Assembly: GCA_035604035.1 (NCBI GenBank)
Contig: DATNJF010000403.1
Span: 1 to 17,218 of the forward strand
Source of the DNA: DATARH01 sp035604035
Lineage (GTDB): Bacteria > Pseudomonadota > Alphaproteobacteria > ATCC43930 > CGMCC-115725
DNA: 17,218 nucleotides
Direction: 5' to 3'
Part shown: positions 13,556 to 17,218 of the stretch, in pieces
How the letters are laid out: the number at the start of each line of letters is the position of its first letter
How positions within the stretch are numbered: position 1 is the stretch's first letter
Program-made: the position numbers and the translations under genes
The notes under the pieces: generated by a model
Database searches by the model: none
The model's input: only the letters and a program-made list of their open reading frames with translations
Told to the model about the DNA's origin: nothing

Positions 13556-14326
13556 ATGGAGATCGGGACGGGGAGCGGCAAACCGACGCTGGCGCCGCTA
13601 TCGCCAGAGCGCCCCGCCCGTCTGCAAGCACTGCGGCAGTTCTTCACCGCCGGGCCGGTCGCCTGCCCCTATATCGCTGGCCAGGGCGAGCGCAAGCTGA
13701 TCGTCGAGTTGTCCGGCGCAGCGGCGGCCGATTTCTACGACGAACTGTCGCGCGCCGGGTTCCGCCGCAGCCAGGGTTTCGCCTATCGCCCGGCCTGCCC
13801 GCAATGCCAAGCCTGCGTGCCGGTGCGGATCGCCGTCGAGCGCTTTGCCCATAAGAGCTCGACCCGGCGGGTGCGCAACGCCAATCGCGGCCTCATGGGG
13901 AAGCTGGTCGCGGCGCGTGCGTCCCCGGAGCAATACCAGCTCTTCACCGCCTATCAGCGCTCGCGCCACCACGACAGCGACATGGCGGCGATGACCTATG
14001 CCGACTACCGCAGCATGGTCGAGGACACGCCGCTACGCACGGTCATCGCCGAGTACCGCGACGGCGCGGGGGCGCTGGTCGCCGCCTCGCTGCTCGACCG
14101 ATTGGATGATGGCGTCTCGGCGGTCTACAGCTTCTATGACCCGAGCGATGCGCGCCGCAGCCTCGGCACCTGGAGCATCCTCTGGCTGGTCGAGGAATGC
14201 CGGCGGCAGGGTTTGCCCTATGTGTATCTCGGCTACTGGATCGCCGAGAGCGCGAAGATGGCCTACAAGGCGCGTTTTCCGGCGGTCGAGCGTTTGTCTG
14301 AAGCGGGGTGGGTCCCGCTCGGCTGA
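13556..14326 (+). CDS. bpt: Aspartate/glutamate leucyltransferase Bpt (N-end rule)
   Basis: A 256-residue transferase (EC 2.3.2.29). It moves leucine from Leu-tRNA to proteins that begin with Asp or Glu, marking them for ClpS/ClpAP degradation in the cytoplasm. It is homologous to eukaryotic Ate1. Visible features are CPYIAGQGERKLIVEL (37-52), GFRRSQGFAYRPACPQCQAC (68-87) with the cysteine cluster C37, C81, C84, C87, the motif SFYDPSDARRSLGTWSI (192-208), YVYLGYWI (222-229), and KMAYKARFPAVE near the end. The length is normal for Bpt. The ATG at 13556 has GGGGAGAGG just upstream. The next gene, a lyase, starts 29 bases after its stop and may share the transcript without an obvious functional link. 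Confidence 0.95.
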   Translation: MEIGTGSGKPTLAPLSPERPARLQALRQFFTAGPVACPYIAGQGERKLIVELSGAAAADFYDELSRAGFRRSQGFAYRPACPQCQACVPVRIAVERFAHKSSTRRVRNANRGLMGKLVAARASPEQYQLFTAYQRSRHHDSDMAAMTYADYRSMVEDTPLRTVIAEYRDGAGALVAASLLDRLDDGVSAVYSFYDPSDARRSLGTWSILWLVEECRRQGLPYVYLGYWIAESAKMAYKARFPAVERLSEAGWVPLG

Positions 14327-14355
14327 GTGCGGCGCCTGCTCAGATCGGGACCGCG

Positions 14356-15717
14356 ATGACCATCGGCATCCTGCAATCGACCCTGTTCGGCGATCTGTTC
14401 GGCACCGCTGCGATGCGCGAGGCGTTCGGCGAACCGGCGCTGATCCGCAACTGCGTCAAGGTCGAGGCGGCGCTGGCGCGGGCGCAGGCGCGGCTCGGCA
14501 TCGTGCCGCAAGAGGCCGCGGCGGCGATCACCAAGGCGGCCGATGCCATTGTCTCGGGCCGCGATGCGCTCGACATGGAGCGGCTGAAGCGCGAGACCGC
14601 CACTGTCGGGTTCCCGATCCTGCCGCTGGTGCGCCAGCTGTCGGAGCGGGCGGGCGATGCCGGGCGCTGGCTGCATTGGGGCGCGACGACCCAGGACATC
14701 ATCGACAGCGCCGTGGTGCTGCAAATCCGCGACGGGTTGGCGCTGATCGAGACGGAGCTGACGGCCCTGCGCGGCCACCTCGTTGCGCTCGCCAAGAAGC
14801 ACCGCGACACGCCGATGCCGGGCCGCACCTTTTTCCAGCAGGCGCTGCCGATCACCTTTGGTTACAAGGCTGCGGTGTGGCTCTCCTCGTTCGACCGCCA
14901 TGCCGAGCGGCTCGGCGAGTTGAAGAAGCGCGTGCTGGTGGCTGAGTTTGGCGGCGCGGTCGGCACCCTCGCCTCATTGGGCAGCGGCGACGCGGCGTTG
15001 CGCACGGTCGCCGAGCTGGCGCGCGAACTCGATCTCGGCGAGCCGGCGATCACCTGGCATGTCGCCCGCGACACCATCGCCGAGACGGTGCAATTCCTCG
15101 CCCTGCTCGGCGGCAGCCTCGGTAAGGTCGCCGAGGATGTGATGCTGATGTCGGCGACCGAGTTCGGCGAGGCGGCCGAGCCGTTCGAGGCCGGACGCGG
15201 GTCGAGCTCGACGATGCCGCAAAAGCGCAATCCGATCTCGTGCGGCGTCATCGTCGCCGCGGCACGGGCGCTGCGCCAACAGGCGGGCCTCGCGCTCGAC
15301 GCGATGGTCAACAGCTTCGAGCGCAACGCCGCCGCCTGGCACCTCGAATGGATCGCGGTTCCGGAAGCCTTTGGCTACGCCGCCGGCGCGTTGCACCAGA
15401 CCGTGTTCCTCGCCGGTGGGCTGATCGTCGATTCCGGCGGGATGGCGAAAAATCTCGCGCTGACCCACGGTCTGATCGTCGCCGAGGCGGTGATGATGGG
15501 GCTGGCGCCGGTCATCGGCCGCAACGAGGCGCACGACCTCGTCTACGATGCGTGCCGCGCGGCGATCGAGAGCGATCGGCCGCTCTACGATGTGTTGTGC
15601 GAGAACAAGGAAGTTGCCGGACCGCTCGGCGCCGAGAAGCTCAAGGCGCTAACCGATCCGGCGAATTATCTCGGCGCCGCCCAGGCGATGGTCGACCGGG
15701 TGCTGGACGGGCGCTAG
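14356..15717 (+). CDS. Fumarase/aspartase superfamily lyase, 3-carboxy-cis,cis-muconate cycloisomerase (PcaB)-like
   Basis: A 453-residue lyase-fold enzyme that should form a cytoplasmic homotetramer. The superfamily signature GRGSSSTMPQKRNPI lies at residues 280-294 and supplies the catalytic serine loop. HWGATTQDIIDSA (107-119) is the second conserved region. In the third region, where argininosuccinate and adenylosuccinate lyases carry a GRTH histidine, this protein reads GRTFFQQALPITFG (156-169). A bulky aromatic residue after GRT is typical of the bacterial PcaB group and argues against a housekeeping PurB. No other protocatechuate genes lie nearby, so the true substrate is open. The ATG at 14356 is preferred to an upstream start at 14308 that lies inside bpt. 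Confidence 0.85.
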   Translation: MTIGILQSTLFGDLFGTAAMREAFGEPALIRNCVKVEAALARAQARLGIVPQEAAAAITKAADAIVSGRDALDMERLKRETATVGFPILPLVRQLSERAGDAGRWLHWGATTQDIIDSAVVLQIRDGLALIETELTALRGHLVALAKKHRDTPMPGRTFFQQALPITFGYKAAVWLSSFDRHAERLGELKKRVLVAEFGGAVGTLASLGSGDAALRTVAELARELDLGEPAITWHVARDTIAETVQFLALLGGSLGKVAEDVMLMSATEFGEAAEPFEAGRGSSSTMPQKRNPISCGVIVAAARALRQQAGLALDAMVNSFERNAAAWHLEWIAVPEAFGYAAGALHQTVFLAGGLIVDSGGMAKNLALTHGLIVAEAVMMGLAPVIGRNEAHDLVYDACRAAIESDRPLYDVLCENKEVAGPLGAEKLKALTDPANYLGAAQAMVDRVLDGR

Positions 15718-15739
15718 TGAAAACTTTATAGGAATATAC

Positions 15740-15768
15740 TTGACCATATAACCTTCAGTAACCAATTA
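15740..15768 (+). promoter_or_regulatory. Possible promoter of the small HTH-like gene
   Basis: TTGACC (15740-15745) and CAATTA (15763-15768) are spaced by 17 bases in an AT-rich stretch. TATACT at 15735-15740 is an alternative -10 box that would leave the whole 15770-15793 hairpin in the leader, but it lacks a recognisable -35. The AT-rich character (15718-15770) contrasts with the flanking genes. Confidence 0.3.
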
Positions 15769-15769
15769 A

Positions 15770-15793
15770 CCTCCGATGAGAGAAACTCGGAGG
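15770..15793 (+). promoter_or_regulatory. Hairpin that sequesters the ribosome binding site
   Basis: CCTCCGA (15770-15776) pairs perfectly with TCGGAGG (15787-15793) around the 10-base loop TGAGAGAAAC. The right arm contains GGAGG, the ribosome site of the gene starting at 15802. When folded, the site would be hidden, so translation may be gated by temperature, by a protein or by a ligand. The pairing is seen directly; the regulatory role is inferred. Confidence 0.5.
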
Positions 15794-15801
15794 ACTGGCC
15801 C

Positions 15802-16089
15802 ATGAGCCTTGACGTTCGAGCGATCAAAATCGCAGTCGATAATTTACAAGCGGAGCTGGATCGGCTGAGGAACCTGCTCGACAATTCAATCCAGGAGGCA
15901 GAGCTTCCCGATCCACGCGACCCAAGGAACAAGAACGGGAAGAACCTGACGGACCGGGGCGTCGATGCTGTCTTCCGTCATTTCGACGCCGGGAAAACTC
16001 GATATGCGGTGTCCGAACTGTTCGGAATTTCCTTCGGCGCGGCCGACTACCGCCACGCACAATGGATGAGGAAAAAGAACGGACGATAG
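15802..16089 (+). CDS. Small coiled-coil plus helix-turn-helix-like protein, unknown function
   Basis: A 95-residue, basic, probably cytoplasmic protein. Residues about 8-33 (IKIAVDNLQAELDRLRNLLD) form a short coiled coil. A charged linker PDPRDPRNKNGKN (37-49) follows. The C-terminal part (50-91) resembles a compact DNA-binding helix bundle, with LTDRGVDAVFRHFDAGKTRY then AVSELFGISFGAADYRHAQW. A helix-turn-helix fits the stretch TRYAVSELFGISFGAADYR. A dimeric DNA-binding protein is a reasonable guess, but I do not recognise a named family. GGAGG at 15789-15793 lies 8 bases before the ATG and is locked in a hairpin. The leader is unusually AT-rich. It stands alone between the lyase gene and a palindromic repeat. 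Confidence 0.7.
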   Translation: MSLDVRAIKIAVDNLQAELDRLRNLLDNSIQEAELPDPRDPRNKNGKNLTDRGVDAVFRHFDAGKTRYAVSELFGISFGAADYRHAQWMRKKNGR

Positions 16090-16106
16090 CTCACGGGCGG
16101 CCACCA

Positions 16107-16185
16107 GTAGGGCGGAAAAGCGAAGCGTCTTCCGCCTACACCGCACGGGCCCAACGGCGGATGACGCTACGCTCATCCGCCCTAC
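16107..16185. repeat. Dispersed double-hairpin palindromic repeat, copy 2
   Basis: This is a 79-base element with the same perfect 10-bp inverted ends as copy 1 (GTAGGGCGGA and TCCGCCCTAC) and the same internal design of two self-pairing halves. The left half shares GCGAAGCGT between the GGCGGAA and TTCCGCC arms. The central spacer differs from copy 1. It lies between the small HTH-like gene and the convergent exported-protein gene and could end transcription from either side. Confidence 0.8.
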
Positions 16186-16195
16186 GACGCGGCGA

Positions 16196-16564
16196 TCAGT
16201 CGAAGGTCGCCTTGGTCACGTCGGTCTTGCGGTCGTAAAAGATGGTGATCTTCTCGATCGTGCAGAGGTCGACGTTGCCCCACACCGCGTTCGAATCGTC
16301 GTCGCTATAGGTGACCTTCAGATCCCAATGGCAGGTGTGGGCTTTGGGGTTGAAATGCACGTTGACGACCTGGCCGTCGCCAAGAACATCCTGGCCGAGA
16401 ATGTCATCGCCCCAATCGTCGGATTTCGACGGCGAGACATAAAGCGCCTTGAGCTCGTAGCCGGTCTTGTTGACCAGCTTGAAATCCTGCTTGGCATCCT
16501 GGGCGCCGGCGGGCACGGCAAAAGCGAGAACGACGGTCACAACGGCGGCGAGCAGCTTTTTCAT
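16196..16564 (-). CDS. Exported protein of unknown function
   Basis: A 122-residue protein. MKKLLAAVVTVVLAFAVPAG followed by AQD gives a clear Sec signal peptide with cleavage near residue 21. The mature part reads FKLVNKTGYELKALYVSPSK, then SDDWGDDILGQDVLGDGQVV and WDLKVTYSDDD. This pattern of a beta-rich domain with N-TGY-L-ALYVSPS and WGDDILG is familiar from small periplasmic proteins of proteobacteria that lack an assigned function. C78 and C101 could form a disulfide. AGAGG lies 7 bases before the ATG. It is 97 bases after the TRAP permease gene on the same strand, so it may follow it on a transcript or have its own promoter. Copy 2 of the palindromic repeat begins 10 bases past its stop. 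Confidence 0.82.
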   Translation of the reverse strand: MKKLLAAVVTVVLAFAVPAGAQDAKQDFKLVNKTGYELKALYVSPSKSDDWGDDILGQDVLGDGQVVNVHFNPKAHTCHWDLKVTYSDDDSNAVWGNVDLCTIEKITIFYDRKTDVTKATFD

Positions 16565-16661
16565 CTCAAGACCTCTGTGGAGAGCAAAACTGAAAGCGGA
16601 GCCTAACCGAAAAGTAGAACTCGTTCCGCGGCATTGACGTTACAAGATTTGGGCCAAAAAC

Positions 16662-17218
16662 TCACGGGCAGATGTACCCCGTGCCGCTCGGATTCTTGAA
16701 ACAGCCGATCGCTTCCGGAAAGACATGGCGCGGCAGGTAGAGCACGATTTCGGGGATGAAGATGCAGGCCGCGATGGTGACAAAGAACACGATGTAGATC
16801 GAGAGTGACGCCACCAGCGCCTGCGAGAAACGCACGCCGACGAATTTCGACGCCATCAGCAGCGCGAGGCCATAGGGCGGCGTGATCAGCCCGAACGCCA
16901 GGGTGACGATCAGCACCACCCCCATATGCACCGAATTGATCCCACCGACATCGGTCAGCAAAGCAACGATCGGCATGAAGATGACGATGCACGGCACCGG
17001 CTCGATGAAATCGCCGACGATGGTGAAGAGCGCTACCAGCGCGAACATGATCTTGTAGGGATTGTTGCCGGCAATGCTCGATATCCATCCGGAAACGACG
17101 ATGGGCCCGCGCAAATAGGCGAGCATCCAGCCGAAAGCGGACGCGGCGCCGATGGTTATGAGGGGCAAGGAGTAGATGAGGCCAGCATGGGCGAAATCGC
17201 GCGGCAGGCGCCTGAGAT
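16662..17218 (-). CDS. TRAP transporter large permease (DctM family), 3' part
   Basis: The C-terminal 185 or so residues of a DctM-type permease; the frame is open to the edge of the window, so the 5' part lies beyond 17218. DctM is the 12-helix channel subunit of sodium-driven TRAP importers for carboxylates such as C4-dicarboxylates and keto acids. Visible features are NNPYKIMFALVALFTIVGDF, then the PIVALLTDVGGINSVHMGVV and FGLITPPYGLAL stretch that carries a conserved TPP(Y/V)G motif, and the tail GCFKNPSGTGYICP, a hallmark ending of one large subgroup. No substrate can be inferred, and the small permease and binding protein are not in the window. A TTG at 17168 is an internal codon, not the start. 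Confidence 0.9.
   Translation of the reverse strand, partial: LRRLPRDFAHAGLIYSLPLITIGAASAFGWMLAYLRGPIVVSGWISSIAGNNPYKIMFALVALFTIVGDFIEPVPCIVIFMPIVALLTDVGGINSVHMGVVLIVTLAFGLITPPYGLALLMASKFVGVRFSQALVASLSIYIVFFVTIAACIFIPEIVLYLPRHVFPEAIGCFKNPSGTGYICP

Noticed and set aside
14356..15717. Assignment of the lyase as housekeeping adenylosuccinate lyase PurB
   Set aside because: The conserved His of the GRTH motif is replaced by Phe as in the PcaB group, and the signature loop matches that group better.

Overview
The window looks like chromosomal DNA of a GC-rich alphaproteobacterium. The best clue is a NadQ-type NAD regulator (a Nudix-related family typical of alphaproteobacteria) beside a nadA-nadC operon. 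An aspartate/glutamate leucyltransferase, a branched-chain amino acid type ABC cassette with a Tat-like binding protein, a TRAP carboxylate transporter and dispersed GC-rich palindromes fit the same picture. No rRNA, tRNA, CRISPR array, insertion sequence or phage gene was recognised. The exact genus cannot be read from the sequence.

Layout from left to right. Bases 1-230 hold no gene I can support. Bases 231-3067 (+) are a module of an ArsR-type repressor, an SRPBCC/AHSA1 protein, a DUF899 thioredoxin-like protein and an MFS transporter, behind a promoter with an AT-rich operator. Bases 3069-4919 (-) are nadC and nadA, two of the three enzymes of the aspartate route to NAD; nadB is not here. 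The nadA control region (4920-5041) has a good promoter, two related palindromes and a hairpin between them. Bases 5245-7501 hold a small exported protein (+), nadQ (-), a tiny exported cysteine-repeat protein (+) and a membrane-anchored PH-domain protein (-).

Bases 7680-12299 (+) are a complete branched-chain amino acid-type ABC importer: binding protein, two permeases and two ATPases, the last four overlapping by 1-4 bases. The binding-protein gene has an apparent frameshift near its 3' end and is followed by a strong 12-bp hairpin before the permease genes. Bases 12398-13162 (+) encode an unknown multi-pass membrane protein that starts just after a palindromic repeat. It converges on a DUF1330 gene (-), which is divergent from bpt (+, N-end-rule leucyl transferase). 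Then come a PcaB-like lyase (+), a small helix-turn-helix-like protein with its ribosome site in a hairpin (+), a second copy of the palindromic repeat, an exported protein of unknown role (-), and the 3' end of a TRAP transporter large permease gene (-) that runs off the window.

The most coherent new hypothesis is local NAD control: NadQ, encoded about 0.7 kb from nadA, may bind the two matching palindromes, one covering the nadA -10 box and the other next to its ribosome binding site. Other points for a second look are the frameshift, the four-cysteine 11-residue repeat protein, the ribosome-site hairpin at 15770-15793, and the paired palindromic repeats.
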